Origin: Streptomyces guryensis
Lineage (GTDB): Bacteria; Actinomycetota; Actinomycetes; Streptomycetales; Streptomycetaceae
Direction: 5' to 3'
NCBI RefSeq assembly: GCF_021261325.1
Contig: NZ_JAJSBI010000008.1
Location: forward strand, 300,320 to 364,319
Length of the DNA: 64,000 nucleotides
In this document: in pieces, positions 50,716 through 60,644 of the stretch
Position numbering within the stretch: position 1 is the first letter of the stretch
How the letters are laid out: every line of letters starts with the position of its first letter
Notes under the pieces: generated by a model
The model's input: the letters and a program-made list of their open reading frames with translations, nothing else
Database searches by the model: none
What the model was told of the DNA's origin: nothing
Translations under genes and position numbers: made by a program

Positions 50716-51747
50716 ATGGCTGCGAGCCGCCGCCCCACCCTGGCCGACGTCGCCCGGGAAGTAGGTGTCAGTGCCAAGACGGTTTCCCGGGTCCTCAACG
50801 AGGACGGCCCCGTCTCGCCCCGGACCAGGGAACAGGTCCTCGCCGCCGTGGCCCAACTCGGCTTCCAGCCGAACCTCATGGCCCGCAACATCCGCGTCGG
50901 CGGCCCGGACACCACCATCGGCCTGGTCATCCCCGACCTCGCCAACCCCTTCTTCGGAGCCGTGGCCCGCGCCATAGAGGACACCGTCGGCGAGCGCGGG
51001 CTGACGCTGCTCATGGGCTCCTCCGCGGACGACCCCGGCCGGGAACGGGCCCTGACGGACAAGTTCCTGGCCCGGCGCGTCAGCATCCTGATGATCGTGC
51101 CGTCCGTGGGCGCCGACCACTCCCACCTCAAGAGCCACCGCGCGGCGGGGCTGCCCGTGGTCTTCCTCGACCGTCCGGGAGTCGGCCTGTCCACGGACAG
51201 CATCGTCAGCTCCAACCGTGCGGGCACCCAGGACGGCGTCGCCCACCTGATCGCCCACGGCCACCGCCGCATCGGCTTCATCGGCGACCTGCCCGTGAAG
51301 CTGTACACCCGCCGCGAACGCCTGGCCGGATACCGTACGGCGCTGCAGGAGGCCGATATCGCCTACGACCGCTCGCTGGTCACCAACGCCCACGACCAGC
51401 CGGCGGCGGCGACGGCGACCGCCCAGCTGCTCGCCCAGGCCGATCCGCCCACGGCCCTGTTCGCCGGCAACAACATGGTCGCGCTCGGCATGGTCGCCGA
51501 ACTCGCCCGCAGCAAGCGGAAGGACATCGCCGTCGTCGGCTTCGACGACGTCCCGCTCGCCGAGGCGCTCGAACCGGCCCTGACCGTCGTCGCGCAGGAC
51601 CCCGAGGAGATCGGCCGGGCAGCCGCGGCCACCGCCCTGGCCCGCCTCGACGGCGACCGCTCCCGGGCCCGCACCATCACCGTCCCCACCCGGCTGATCG
51701 TCCGCGGCTCGGGCGAACGCCCTTCGCCCGCACTGCAGGAGGCCTGA
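50716..51747 (+). CDS. LacI-family regulator of the sugar importer
   Basis: 343 residues. Helix-turn-helix TLADVAREVGVSAKTVSRVL at residues 7-27, hinge NLMARNIRVG, and a ligand-binding domain (TTIGLVIPDLANPFFGAVAR; DRPGVGLSTDSIVSSN; GFDDVPLAEALEPALT). Last gene of the importer operon and the natural ligand-responsive repressor for the tandem operators at 47531-47560. Confidence 0.93.
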   Translation: MAASRRPTLADVAREVGVSAKTVSRVLNEDGPVSPRTREQVLAAVAQLGFQPNLMARNIRVGGPDTTIGLVIPDLANPFFGAVARAIEDTVGERGLTLLMGSSADDPGRERALTDKFLARRVSILMIVPSVGADHSHLKSHRAAGLPVVFLDRPGVGLSTDSIVSSNRAGTQDGVAHLIAHGHRRIGFIGDLPVKLYTRRERLAGYRTALQEADIAYDRSLVTNAHDQPAAATATAQLLAQADPPTALFAGNNMVALGMVAELARSKRKDIAVVGFDDVPLAEALEPALTVVAQDPEEIGRAAAATALARLDGDRSRARTITVPTRLIVRGSGERPSPALQEA

Positions 51748-51784
51748 CATCGGCGGCGGACCGGTGGACGGGAATGGCTTTCCC

Positions 51785-51835
51785 CGTCCACCGCTCCGCC
51801 GCTCCACCGCTCCGCCGCTCCACCGCTCCGGAGCG
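51785..51835. repeat. CCGCTCCACCGCTCCG tandem repeat
   Basis: About three copies of a 16-base unit (ccaccgctccgccgct) between the LacI gene and the duplicated regulator tail. Short, probably slippage-derived. Confidence 0.6.
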
Positions 51836-51890
51836 AGCAGACCTGTCTCGTACGCCATGACAACGGTCTGCGCGTCGCGGTCGCGCACGC
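51825..51890 (-). pseudogene. Duplicated NarL regulator C-terminal tail
   Basis: Minus-strand frame VRDRDAQTVVMAYETGLLAP, nearly the same as LRDRAQAVVVAYETGLITP at the end of the neighbouring response regulator (about 51990-52058). Only the last ~20 codons remain, so this is a decayed duplicate left about 100 bases downstream. Confidence 0.6.
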
Positions 51891-51970
51891 GGATCCAGCC
51901 AACGCGCCGCCCCCGCGCTCCCGGATGCCTGACCCTGTCGGCCGAATCCCGGCGGGAGCCGCGCTCCCGC

Positions 51971-52660
51971 CTACGCCTCCGACCCCGTGGCGCCCACGCC
52001 CGGCGTGATCAGTCCCGTCTCGTAGGCCACGACGACGGCCTGGGCGCGGTCGCGCAGGCCGAGTTTGGCCAGGATCCGGGAGACGTGTGTCTTCACGGTG
52101 GTCTCGCTCAGATGGAAGCGCGTGGCGAGTTCGGCGTTGCTCAGGCCGCCGCCGAGCGAACGGAGCACTTCCAGCTCGCGAGGCGTGAGCACGGACAGGT
52201 CCCGGTGCAGGGCGGCCGTCCGGGGGTCGCGGGAGACGAAGCGTTCGACGAGACGCCGGGTGATGGCCGGGGCGAGCAGCGCGTCACCGGTGCGGGCCAG
52301 GCGGACGGCGGCCACGAGGTGTTCGGGGGTGACGTCCTTGAGCAGGAAGCCGCTGGCCCCCGCGGTGAGCGCGGCGTAGACGTAACGGTCGAGGTCGAAG
52401 GTGGTCAGGATGAGGACACGCGGCGGATCGGGCACCAGTCCCGAGAGGATGCGGCGCGTCGCTTCCAGGCCGTCGGTGCCGGGCATCCGGATGTCCATGA
52501 GGACCAGGTCGGGGCGGGTGCGGAGGACCGCGTCGACCGCCTCGTCCCCGTCGGCGGCCTCGGCGACGACGTCGATACCGTCCGCCGCCAGGATCATGCC
52601 GAATCCGGTGCGGACCAGCGCCTGGTCGTCGGCGATCACCACGCGCGGCGGCTCGGTCAC
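51971..52660 (-). CDS. NarL/LuxR-family response regulator
   Basis: 229 residues. Receiver domain with VVIADDQALVRTGF and phosphorylation site Asp56 (LVLMDIRMPG); C-terminal LuxR helix-turn-helix LTPRELEVLRSLGGGLSNAE, ATRFHLSETTVKTHVSRILA. Overlaps the kinase gene by four bases. The adjacent divergent ABC exporter is its probable target. Confidence 0.93.
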   Translation of the reverse strand: MTEPPRVVIADDQALVRTGFGMILAADGIDVVAEAADGDEAVDAVLRTRPDLVLMDIRMPGTDGLEATRRILSGLVPDPPRVLILTTFDLDRYVYAALTAGASGFLLKDVTPEHLVAAVRLARTGDALLAPAITRRLVERFVSRDPRTAALHRDLSVLTPRELEVLRSLGGGLSNAELATRFHLSETTVKTHVSRILAKLGLRDRAQAVVVAYETGLITPGVGATGSEA

Positions 52661-53985
52661 AGCAGCTCCTCGACCGGGATGACGGCATGCACCCGGAAGC
52701 CTCCGGTCGGGCGTTCGCCCGCCTGGAGGGTGCCCCCGTAGACGGCGAGGCGCTCCCGCAGGCCGATCAGTCCGTGGCCGCCGCCGGGACCGGCCGGCGC
52801 CTCGGAGGTGCCGCCGGTGTCGGACACGTCGATGTGCACGGCGCCCGGGACGTGGTCGACGGCGATCCGCACCCGGGCGCCCGCGGCGTGCCTGACCGTG
52901 TTGGTCAGCGCCTCCTGCACCACGCGGTACGCGGCCAGGTCGGGGCCGGCCGGAAGGGGTACGGGGGTTCCGGTGACGGCCAGTTCGACGTGGACGCCGG
53001 TTTTGCGCAGGCGGTCGGTGAGGGCCGGCACCTGGCCCAGACCCGGTTGCGGTGCCAGGTCGGCCTCGGTGGCCGGGTCGGGGCCGTCGCCCGCCATGGT
53101 GAGCAGGCCCATGACGTGGCGGAGTTCGGCCATCGCGGTGCGCCCGCCGGCCTCCACGGCCAGCAGTGCCTCGCGGGCCCGGTCGGGCGAGCCGTCCATC
53201 ACCTTGCGTGCCGCCCCCGCCTGGATCACCATCACGCTCACATTGTGGGTGACGACGTCGTGCAACTCACGTGCGATCCGGGACCGTTCGCGGTCGACCG
53301 CGAGCCGTGTGGCGCTCTCGTGCTCTTCCTCCAGGACCCGCAGGCGCTGCTTCCAGGTGTGGATCGCGTTGGCTGCGAGCCCCACGCCGAGCAGCGCGAG
53401 GAACGGCACCAGACCGGGGGTGAAGGACGGGAAGTTCTCGTCGTGGAACAGGGCGAGCAGAGCGGCGCCGACCACCAGACTCGTGAGCGCGGGGCCCCGG
53501 TGGGGGCTGTACACGGCGGCGCTGTAGGCGGCGACCACACAGGAGAGGAAGGTGTAGACGGTCGCGTCACCGCCGCCGAGCCGCTGGTTGAACAGCAGGC
53601 TCGCACCGATCACGGCCCAGAACGCGGCCAGCGGATACCGGCGGCGCACCACCAGCGGCAACGCGGTCAGCGCGCCCAGCACCAGCTGCCAGGGCTGGAC
53701 CGCCCCGAGGTGCTGCACCACATCCGCCGGCGGGAGCGGGGCGTCCGGCGGGGTCTCCGGCACCGGCACACCCGGCGTCCACGGCACCACCACCGGCGGA
53801 ACCCGGACGTCGCCGCTGCCCTGCCTGCGGGCGGCGACCAGCGTGCAGCCGGCGAGGACGAAGGCGAGGATCGCGTCGGCCGCCCACATCCACCGGGTCG
53901 GACCCGGCAGCGGGCTCCTGCCCCGCAGGGCCGCGACAGCCGCCCGCCACCGCTCCACTATCTCCGCCCGCACAGCCCCACCCAT
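52657..53985 (-). CDS. Sensor histidine kinase (DesK/NarX-type, HisKA_3)
   Basis: 442 residues from ATG 53985. Five or six membrane helices with little extracellular sequence, then a HisKA_3 dimerisation helix with the phosphorylated His in ARELHDVVTHNVSVMVIQAG and a HATPase domain (EALTNTVRHAAGARV, GGGHGLIGLRERL). Typical of intramembrane-sensing kinases associated with bacitracin-type exporters. Confidence 0.92.
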   Translation of the reverse strand: MGGAVRAEIVERWRAAVAALRGRSPLPGPTRWMWAADAILAFVLAGCTLVAARRQGSGDVRVPPVVVPWTPGVPVPETPPDAPLPPADVVQHLGAVQPWQLVLGALTALPLVVRRRYPLAAFWAVIGASLLFNQRLGGGDATVYTFLSCVVAAYSAAVYSPHRGPALTSLVVGAALLALFHDENFPSFTPGLVPFLALLGVGLAANAIHTWKQRLRVLEEEHESATRLAVDRERSRIARELHDVVTHNVSVMVIQAGAARKVMDGSPDRAREALLAVEAGGRTAMAELRHVMGLLTMAGDGPDPATEADLAPQPGLGQVPALTDRLRKTGVHVELAVTGTPVPLPAGPDLAAYRVVQEALTNTVRHAAGARVRIAVDHVPGAVHIDVSDTGGTSEAPAGPGGGHGLIGLRERLAVYGGTLQAGERPTGGFRVHAVIPVEELL

Positions 53986-54189
53986 GCGATCAGTGTGGCA
54001 AGCCCCGGCCCCGGCCACATCCCTCCTGTTGTGGACGACAGCTACATCCGGCGCGTACATCGCAGGGATGACGCGGCGGACGGGTCATCCGGGGAGGGCA
54101 GACCGTCTCGCCTTCGCAGCCGACGCCCCCGGCCCGCCCCCGCCCCTACCGTCGGGCCGAACCGTCAACCGCCCGCCCCTGGAGGCACC

Positions 54190-54894
54190 GTGGCAGCGAC
54201 CGAGCCCGTCATCGAGATCCGCGAGGTGACCCGGACGTACGGGGAGGGGCCGCCGGCCCTCGCCGACGTGACACTGAGCGTGCGCGCCGGAGAGGCGGTC
54301 GCCGTGCTCGGGCCGTCCGGCAGCGGCAAGTCCACGCTGCTCAATCTGGTCGCCGGGCTCGACCGGCCGACCGCGGGCGGCGTCACGGTCGACGGAGTGC
54401 GGGTGGACGGGCTGAGCGAGGCCGGATCGGCGCGGTACCGGCGGGCGAAGGTCGGCATGGTCTTCCAGTTCTTCAACCTGCTGGACGACCTGACGGTCAC
54501 CGACAACGTGCTGCTGCCCGCCCAGTTGGCGGGCCTGCCCCGGGCCGAGGCCCGCAGACGTGCCGCGGGGCTGCTGGAGCACCTCCGCGTCGACCGGCAC
54601 GCGGGCGCCTACCCCGGCACGCTGTCCGGCGGGGAGCGTCAGCGGGTCGCGGTCGCCCGCGCCCTGATGAACCGTCCGGCCCTGCTGCTCGCCGACGAGC
54701 CCACGGGCGCGCTGGACACCGCCTCCGGCGAGGACGTACGGAAACTGCTGGCCGAACTGAACGCGGAAGGGCAGACGATCATCCTGGTCACCCACGACCG
54801 GGTCCTCGCCGAGTCGTGTACGACACGGACCGTCGAGCTGGTCGACGGCCGGATCGTACGGGACACCGAGCACGCGACGGCGGTGGCCCGATGA
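54190..54894 (+). CDS. ABC exporter ATPase (MacB/BceA-like)
   Basis: 234 residues from GTG 54190 (GGAGG upstream). Walker A GPSGSGKSTLLNLVAGLD, signature LSGGERQRVAVARALMN, Walker B LLLADEPTGALD, His switch LVTHDRVLA: the LolD/MacB type. Divergent from the two-component system and coupled to the FtsX-like permease by ATGA. Confidence 0.93.
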   Translation: MAATEPVIEIREVTRTYGEGPPALADVTLSVRAGEAVAVLGPSGSGKSTLLNLVAGLDRPTAGGVTVDGVRVDGLSEAGSARYRRAKVGMVFQFFNLLDDLTVTDNVLLPAQLAGLPRAEARRRAAGLLEHLRVDRHAGAYPGTLSGGERQRVAVARALMNRPALLLADEPTGALDTASGEDVRKLLAELNAEGQTIILVTHDRVLAESCTTRTVELVDGRIVRDTEHATAVAR

Positions 54895-57293
54895 GCGCCC
54901 TGGGCGGGGGGAGCGCCCTAGGCCGGGTGGTGCGCGCCGGTATAGGCCGGCGGCGCGTACAGACCGCGGTGATGGTCCTGACCACGCTCATGGCCGTCAC
55001 CGCGTCGGTGCTCGCCACCGGGCTGCTCGTCGCGGCCCGGGCGCCCTTCGACCACGCCTTCGCCGAGCAGCACGGCGCCCATCTCACCGCGCGGTTCGAC
55101 GGGACGAAGGTGACGGCCACGCAGCTCGCGGCGACCGCCTCCACGTCGGGCGTGACCGCCGCGGCGGGCCCCTTCCGGAGCCTCTCGCTGCGCCCGCGCA
55201 CGGCGTCCCGCTCGGACGCGCTGCCGTCGGGTGTCGACCTGCCGCCGCTGACCGTCGTCGGCCGGGCGGACGGCGCGGGCCGCGTCGACGGGGTCACGCT
55301 CGTCACCGGCAGCTGGGCCACCCGGCCCGGCCAGATCGTGGTGGCCTACAGCGGACTGCCCGTGCAGCCGGGCGCCCGGCTGAGGTTCCCCGCCGCGCCG
55401 GGCAGCCCCACGATGACCGTGGTCGGCGTCGCCCGCTCGGTGACCGGCACCGCGGATGCCTGGGTGACTCCCGCGCAGGCCGGGGCACTGACCGCGAAGG
55501 GCAGCCCGCCCACGTACGAGATGCTCTACCGCTTCCGGCACGCGGGTACGGACGCGCAACTGGCCGCCGACCGTGCCGCGATCGCCGCGGCGGTGCCGCG
55601 GGGCGCGCTGACCGGCTCCGGCTCCTATCTGACCGTCAGGCAGCAGCAGACCGCCAACACCATGGCGTTCGTACCCTTCCTGGCCGCTTTCGGGGTCCTC
55701 GGACTGCTCCTGTCCGTCCTGGTCATCGGCATCGTGGTCAGCGGAGCGGTCGGCGCGGCGACCCGGCGCATCGGCATCCTCAAGTCCCTCGGCTTCACCC
55801 CGGCGCAGGTCGTCCGGTCCTACGTCGGGCAGGCGCTGATCCCGGCGGCGGCCGGCTGCGCGCTGGGGCTGGTCCTGGGCAATCTGCTGGCCCTTCCGGT
55901 GCTCGGTGACGTCGGCAGGGCCTTCGACGGCCCGTCGGCGTCGATTCCCGTGTGGATCGACGCCGTTGTGCCGGCCGCGGCCCTCGCCCTGGTCGCCGGT
56001 GCCGCGCTGGTGCCCGCGCTGCGGGCGGGCCGGCTGCGCACGGTGGAGGCGATCACCGTGGGGCGGACGCCCGGCGCGGGCCGGGGGCGTCTGGTGCGCC
56101 GCCTGACGGGACGGCTGCCGTTGCCGCGCGCGGTCGGCCTCGGGCTGGGGAACCCCTTTGCCCGGCCGGCGCGTTCGGCGACGACGGCCGCCGCGGTCGC
56201 CTTCGGAGCCGCCACCGTCACCTTCGGGGTCGGGCTCGCCCTGACGCTCGGGGCCGTCCAGTCGGGCCGCATGCTCGACTCGGCCGGTTCGGTCGTGGTG
56301 GAGGCGGGCGGCGGTCAGGCACCGCCCGGCGCCGAGGCGGTCCACGCGGGCGGGGGCCCCGGTGCCCCGCAGGCCGACCCGGCGGCGGTCGACGCCGCCC
56401 TCCGCGCCCAGCACGGAACCAGGCGCTTCTACGGCACGGCTCAGGCACAGGTCGACGCGTCCGGGATCACCGGCGCCACCGACGTGGTGGCCTACCGGGG
56501 CGACGCGTCGTGGGCCGCCCCGCAGATGGTCTCGGGCCGCTGGCTCGACGGTCCGGGACAGGCGGTGGTCACCACGCGGTTCCTGCACGCCGCCGGAATC
56601 CGGGTCGGAGACACCGTGACCCTGACCGAGCAGGGCCGGAAGACGTCGGTACGGATCGTCGGCGAGGCGTTCTTCACCGCGGGCCAGGGCATGGAACTCC
56701 TCACCCGGACCTCGACCCTCGCGGCACTGGGACTGGACGCGAAGCCGGGCCGGTACACCGTGCAGACGAGACCGGGCACGGATCTGACGCGGTACCTCAC
56801 CTCGCTGAACGCCGCACTGGACCCGGTCGGCGCCATGGCGCAGGCAAACACCACCGAGACGTCCGATGTGATCGTGACGATGGACGCCCTGGTCGGGATG
56901 CTGACCCTGATGCTCGTGGCGGTAGCGGGCCTGGGCGTGCTCAACACGGTCGTCCTGGACACCCGCGACCGCGTCCACGACCTCGGTGTCCTCAAGGCCC
57001 TGGGCATGGCGCCCCGTCAGGCCATGACCATGGTCGTCACCTCGGTCGCCGTGATCGGCCTGCCGGCCGGCGCCGCCGCGGTCCCCGTCGGAGTGGCCCT
57101 GCACCGGTACATCACGCCCCTCATGGGCAAGGCCGTAGGCATGACCCTGCCGACACCGGACATCGCGGTCTACCACGCCCCCCTGCTGGCCCTGCTCGGC
57201 CTCGGGGGCCTGCTCATCGCGATCACGGGAGCGCTGCTGCCGGCCGGCTGGGCCGCCCGGAAGGACACGGCGAGCGCGCTGCGCAGCGAGTGA
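54891..57293 (+). CDS. FtsX-like permease of ABC exporter
   Basis: 800 residues with the two-FtsX-domain plan: N-terminal helix, a ~210-residue external domain, three helices (FVPFLAAFGVLGLLLSVLVI onward), a middle helix, a second external domain and three C-terminal helices (LTLMLVAVAGLGVLNTVVLD, LGVLKALGMAPRQAM). With its ATPase it probably pumps out an antimicrobial or moves envelope lipids; induction by the adjacent two-component system is likely. Confidence 0.92.
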   Translation: MSALGGGSALGRVVRAGIGRRRVQTAVMVLTTLMAVTASVLATGLLVAARAPFDHAFAEQHGAHLTARFDGTKVTATQLAATASTSGVTAAAGPFRSLSLRPRTASRSDALPSGVDLPPLTVVGRADGAGRVDGVTLVTGSWATRPGQIVVAYSGLPVQPGARLRFPAAPGSPTMTVVGVARSVTGTADAWVTPAQAGALTAKGSPPTYEMLYRFRHAGTDAQLAADRAAIAAAVPRGALTGSGSYLTVRQQQTANTMAFVPFLAAFGVLGLLLSVLVIGIVVSGAVGAATRRIGILKSLGFTPAQVVRSYVGQALIPAAAGCALGLVLGNLLALPVLGDVGRAFDGPSASIPVWIDAVVPAAALALVAGAALVPALRAGRLRTVEAITVGRTPGAGRGRLVRRLTGRLPLPRAVGLGLGNPFARPARSATTAAAVAFGAATVTFGVGLALTLGAVQSGRMLDSAGSVVVEAGGGQAPPGAEAVHAGGGPGAPQADPAAVDAALRAQHGTRRFYGTAQAQVDASGITGATDVVAYRGDASWAAPQMVSGRWLDGPGQAVVTTRFLHAAGIRVGDTVTLTEQGRKTSVRIVGEAFFTAGQGMELLTRTSTLAALGLDAKPGRYTVQTRPGTDLTRYLTSLNAALDPVGAMAQANTTETSDVIVTMDALVGMLTLMLVAVAGLGVLNTVVLDTRDRVHDLGVLKALGMAPRQAMTMVVTSVAVIGLPAGAAAVPVGVALHRYITPLMGKAVGMTLPTPDIAVYHAPLLALLGLGGLLIAITGALLPAGWAARKDTASALRSE

Positions 57294-57295
57294 GC

Positions 57296-57310
57296 GGCGG
57301 TTTCACCGCC
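57296..57310. terminator. Short hairpin after exporter operon
   Basis: GGCGGT-TTC-ACCGCC directly after the permease stop. Short stem but stable; lies between convergent genes. Confidence 0.4.
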
Positions 57311-57437
57311 TCGGCCCACCAAGCGGCCACCGGCTGTGCCGAGGTACAGCTTCCGCCGCGGGCCGCGACGGGCCATCGACAACCTGCGCACCCGTCGCGA
57401 CCCGCCGCACCCGCGTGGCGGAAGCCGCCGGAGCCGC

Positions 57438-60400
57438 TCAGGCGCCGTGCCCGTCGCAGCAGCCGTCCCTTCGCATCAGCCGTCCCAGTCCCAGCCAGTC
57501 GTCCTCGGCCGCCGTCGTACGCCCCGCCGACGGCTCGAAGGCGGCGACCAACTCCTCGGTCGTGTACGGCACTCCGCCCCTGAGCACCGAGACCGTACGG
57601 ACGAGGGTGGCGAAGTCCGTGAACGGGTCACCATCGATCACCGTCAGGTCGGCGAGCCTGCCCTCCTCGACCGTGCCGAGGTCGTCGTCGACGCCGAAGA
57701 GGCGGGCGGGGAGGACCGTTGCGGTGCGCAGGGCCTGGGCCGGGGAGAGGCCGCCCCGGTGCAGGGCGCGCAGGCCGAGATGGAGAGAGAGGCCGACGGG
57801 GACGAGCGGCTGGTCCGTGCCGAGGGCGACCAGACCGCCGGCGGCCAGGATGCGCCGGTAGATGTCGGTCTCCGTGCGGAGGGTGGCGAGTTGGGCCGCG
57901 GTGGGCGGGACGCCCGCCGACTGGCGGACAGCGGCCGTGTCCCACGGGGGCATCACCACCGTGACCCGCGGGTCGTCCGCGAGGGCGGGGTCCGCGCCGA
58001 GGAGCGGGGCGGAGGTGAACGGGGTGGCGATCATGGAGAAGTGCACGGCCTGTGCGGTGTAGATCTCCACCACGTCCTCGTAGGCACGGCCCGTTGCCGT
58101 GATGGCGTGCCCGAACTCGGCGCGCTGTGTGGCCTGTAGATGGGTCGTCAGGTCCTGGCCGAGTTGTACGCCCGGTGAGAGCAGGTGGCCTCCCGTGCGT
58201 ACGCCGAGGCGTTCGTGGGCGAAGCGGGCCGCCTCCTCCATGACCCAACCGGGCGCCCGGACATACGTCTTGACGAAGTCCCAGTCCAGGTCGGCGCCCC
58301 GTTCCAGTGACCGGCGCAGGCCCTCCCGGGTCCGGTGGGCGCGGCCCATGCTGTACGCGACGCGCGCCCCGTCGAGGAGTTCGCCGGTGGTCAGCAGCCG
58401 CGGCCCGGCGAGTTGTCCGGTGGCCACCGCCTCCCGGATGCGGGCCTGCTCGTAGGCGAAGCCGCCGAGGGAGACGGCCGTGGTGATGCCGTAGGTGAGC
58501 TGGCCGGCGGTCTGGCGGCCGCCGTAGGTGCTCTGCCAGGGATGGGTGTGGGTGTCCCACAGGCCGGGGATCACGGTGCGCGCGGAGGCGTCGATGCGGC
58601 GGAGGGCCGCCGTACGCCCGGACGACCGGTGGGTTTCGACCGCCGTGATGCGTCCGGCTCGTACGACGATGTCGGCGTCCTCGCGGGTCGTCTCGCCCGT
58701 GCCGTCCCAGAGGCGTCCCGCGTGCACCACCACGTCCGCGGGGGTGGGTCTGGGAGCGTCGAGGGGGACGCGGACGGTGCGGGCGGGGCCGCCGTCGACG
58801 GCGACGAGCCGCAGCCGGCCCCCGGACAGGTACAGCAAGGTGGTCGAGTCGCCGGACCAGGACGGGTGGTCGGCAGGTTCGGTGGTGAGGGTGCGCAGGT
58901 CGCCGGCCGGGGTGCCGTCGGGCGCGACGGGCAGCAGACACAGCGCCGACTCGACGATCACCGCCATCCAGCGGCCGTCGGGCGACCAGACGGGCCCGGA
59001 GTCGTACCGGTCGGAGATCGAGGTGTGGGGCGCCACCGCGTGCAGCCGGTCGGTGCCCGTCGACGTGTCGACGAGCCGGACGAGGTTGTAGCCCTCCCGG
59101 AAGCGGGAGTTGAGACGGTTGCGGTCGCAGAGGGCGAGGTGACGGCCGTCGGGCGACCAGCTGGGACGGCCGGGCAGACCACCGCCACCGAGGGGCGTGA
59201 CGAGGACGCGTTCCTCGCCGGACGCCAGGTCGCGCACGATCAGCCGGCCGGTCAGGTCGAGACAGGCGAGCCGCCGCCCGTCCGGGGACAGCGCGGGGTG
59301 GACCCGGCCGCCGGTCGCGAGCGCGGTCTCCTCGCCGGTGGCGAGATCGTGACGGTACACACCGAGGAGGCCGTCGCGGTCGTCGGCGTAGACGAGCGAC
59401 CGGCCGTCGGGGGCCCAGGCGGGCGCGAGCAGATAGCGGGTGCGGGGTGCGGTGTGCAGCCGCCGAGGCGGAAGCCCGCCCGAACTTCCCGCCAGCCAGA
59501 GGGAGTTGAGGGCGGCAAACGCGATCTGCCGCCCGTCGGGCGACAGCGCGGGCAGATGGATGGCGCGCACGGGACGGGCCCGGCCGGGCTCCCCCAGGTC
59601 GTACTCCTTGGTCGCATACCGCGGCCGCCGCACGGGGAGCACTCCCTCGAAGGGGATGGTCTGCGGCTGCTCCGGGCTCTCCGGTCGTACGAGGGTGAAG
59701 GCGCCGTCGAGGGTCAGGAGGAGCTGCCCTGCCGGTGTCCAGCGCGGGGGCACCGGAGCGATGTCGCCGGTGACCGGGACGGGGTGACCGTCGACGACCA
59801 GGGTGCAGGAGGCGTTCGGGGCGGCCGTGGTGCGCAGATACGCCAGGCGGCCGTCGGCGGCGACGGCGGGGGTCATGACCTGCGCGGCCTCGGTCTCGGT
59901 GTGCCGCACGGTGACCGGCCCGGTGCCGTCGGCGGGGACGGCGGCGATCGTACGGGCGTCCAGGCCGGTGCCCAGAGGCGTCGCGACGGGCTTGGCGCGG
60001 ACGAAGAGGATGCTGCTGCCGTCCGGTGACCAGGTGGGGTCGAAGTCCTCCCACGGGCCGTCCTGGAGGGGGCCGTCCTGGCCGGTCAGGCCGGTGACGC
60101 GGGTGATACGGCCGGTGCGCAGCTCAAGGACGTGAATGCGATACGGACTGCCGCTTGCCGGGCCTTCGGGGTCGCCCCCGCGCTCGGAGGCGAAGGCGAG
60201 CCGGGTGCCGTCGGGTGACCAGGCCGGCCCGCGGTCGTCCCAGGGGCCGTCGGTGAGCCGGCGGAGGTCGGAGCCGTCGGGGCGCATGGTCCAGAGGTGG
60301 AAGCCGCCGCCCCGGTAGGCGCAGAAGGCGACGAGGGTGCCGTCCGGGGAGTGGGTGGGCCGGTTGGGTTCGAGGTCGGCCGGGGTCAGCGGTTCGGCCT

Positions 60401-60644
60401 TGCCGCCCGAGCGGGGCAGCGACCAGAGGGTGCCCTGCACCTCGGCGATCAGGTGGTCACCGGCGAGGGTGGCCGAGCCGTTGGTGGCCTGACTGAAGGA
60501 CAGGGCGGGGAGGCCGGTGCGGGCTCGCGCGGTCGGCGCGGTCACACCCAGGAGCGGCAACGCACTGGCGGCAGCCAGGAGTTGACGACGGGTCGGACGA
60601 AAGGAGGAGGCGGCGGAGGTCTCGGAGGTCCGGTCACAGTCCAT
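57438..60644 (-). CDS. Tat-exported beta-propeller amidohydrolase
   Basis: 1068 residues. The N-terminus RPTRRQLLAAASALPLLG is a twin-arginine signal. Residues about 50-650 form TolB/WD40-like propeller blades, each with a WSPDG motif; residues about 660-1060 are an amidohydrolase with the metal pair WDTHTHPWQS, later ligands in FVKTYVRAPGW, GGHLLSPG and ALGTDQPLVP. Such propeller-amidohydrolase fusions resemble extracellular Xaa-Pro dipeptidases or imidazolonepropionase-like enzymes. The substrate is unknown. It stands alone. Confidence 0.88.
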   Translation of the reverse strand: MDCDRTSETSAASSFRPTRRQLLAAASALPLLGVTAPTARARTGLPALSFSQATNGSATLAGDHLIAEVQGTLWSLPRSGGKAEPLTPADLEPNRPTHSPDGTLVAFCAYRGGGFHLWTMRPDGSDLRRLTDGPWDDRGPAWSPDGTRLAFASERGGDPEGPASGSPYRIHVLELRTGRITRVTGLTGQDGPLQDGPWEDFDPTWSPDGSSILFVRAKPVATPLGTGLDARTIAAVPADGTGPVTVRHTETEAAQVMTPAVAADGRLAYLRTTAAPNASCTLVVDGHPVPVTGDIAPVPPRWTPAGQLLLTLDGAFTLVRPESPEQPQTIPFEGVLPVRRPRYATKEYDLGEPGRARPVRAIHLPALSPDGRQIAFAALNSLWLAGSSGGLPPRRLHTAPRTRYLLAPAWAPDGRSLVYADDRDGLLGVYRHDLATGEETALATGGRVHPALSPDGRRLACLDLTGRLIVRDLASGEERVLVTPLGGGGLPGRPSWSPDGRHLALCDRNRLNSRFREGYNLVRLVDTSTGTDRLHAVAPHTSISDRYDSGPVWSPDGRWMAVIVESALCLLPVAPDGTPAGDLRTLTTEPADHPSWSGDSTTLLYLSGGRLRLVAVDGGPARTVRVPLDAPRPTPADVVVHAGRLWDGTGETTREDADIVVRAGRITAVETHRSSGRTAALRRIDASARTVIPGLWDTHTHPWQSTYGGRQTAGQLTYGITTAVSLGGFAYEQARIREAVATGQLAGPRLLTTGELLDGARVAYSMGRAHRTREGLRRSLERGADLDWDFVKTYVRAPGWVMEEAARFAHERLGVRTGGHLLSPGVQLGQDLTTHLQATQRAEFGHAITATGRAYEDVVEIYTAQAVHFSMIATPFTSAPLLGADPALADDPRVTVVMPPWDTAAVRQSAGVPPTAAQLATLRTETDIYRRILAAGGLVALGTDQPLVPVGLSLHLGLRALHRGGLSPAQALRTATVLPARLFGVDDDLGTVEEGRLADLTVIDGDPFTDFATLVRTVSVLRGGVPYTTEELVAAFEPSAGRTTAAEDDWLGLGRLMRRDGCCDGHGA

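Noticed and set aside
51785..51835. Short repeats as a CRISPR array
   Set aside because: Units are 16 bases without spacers of constant length and no cas genes are present.
57628..60054. 808-codon Arg/Pro-rich frame inside the amidohydrolase gene
   Set aside because: Out-of-frame shadow on the same strand; no recognisable fold.
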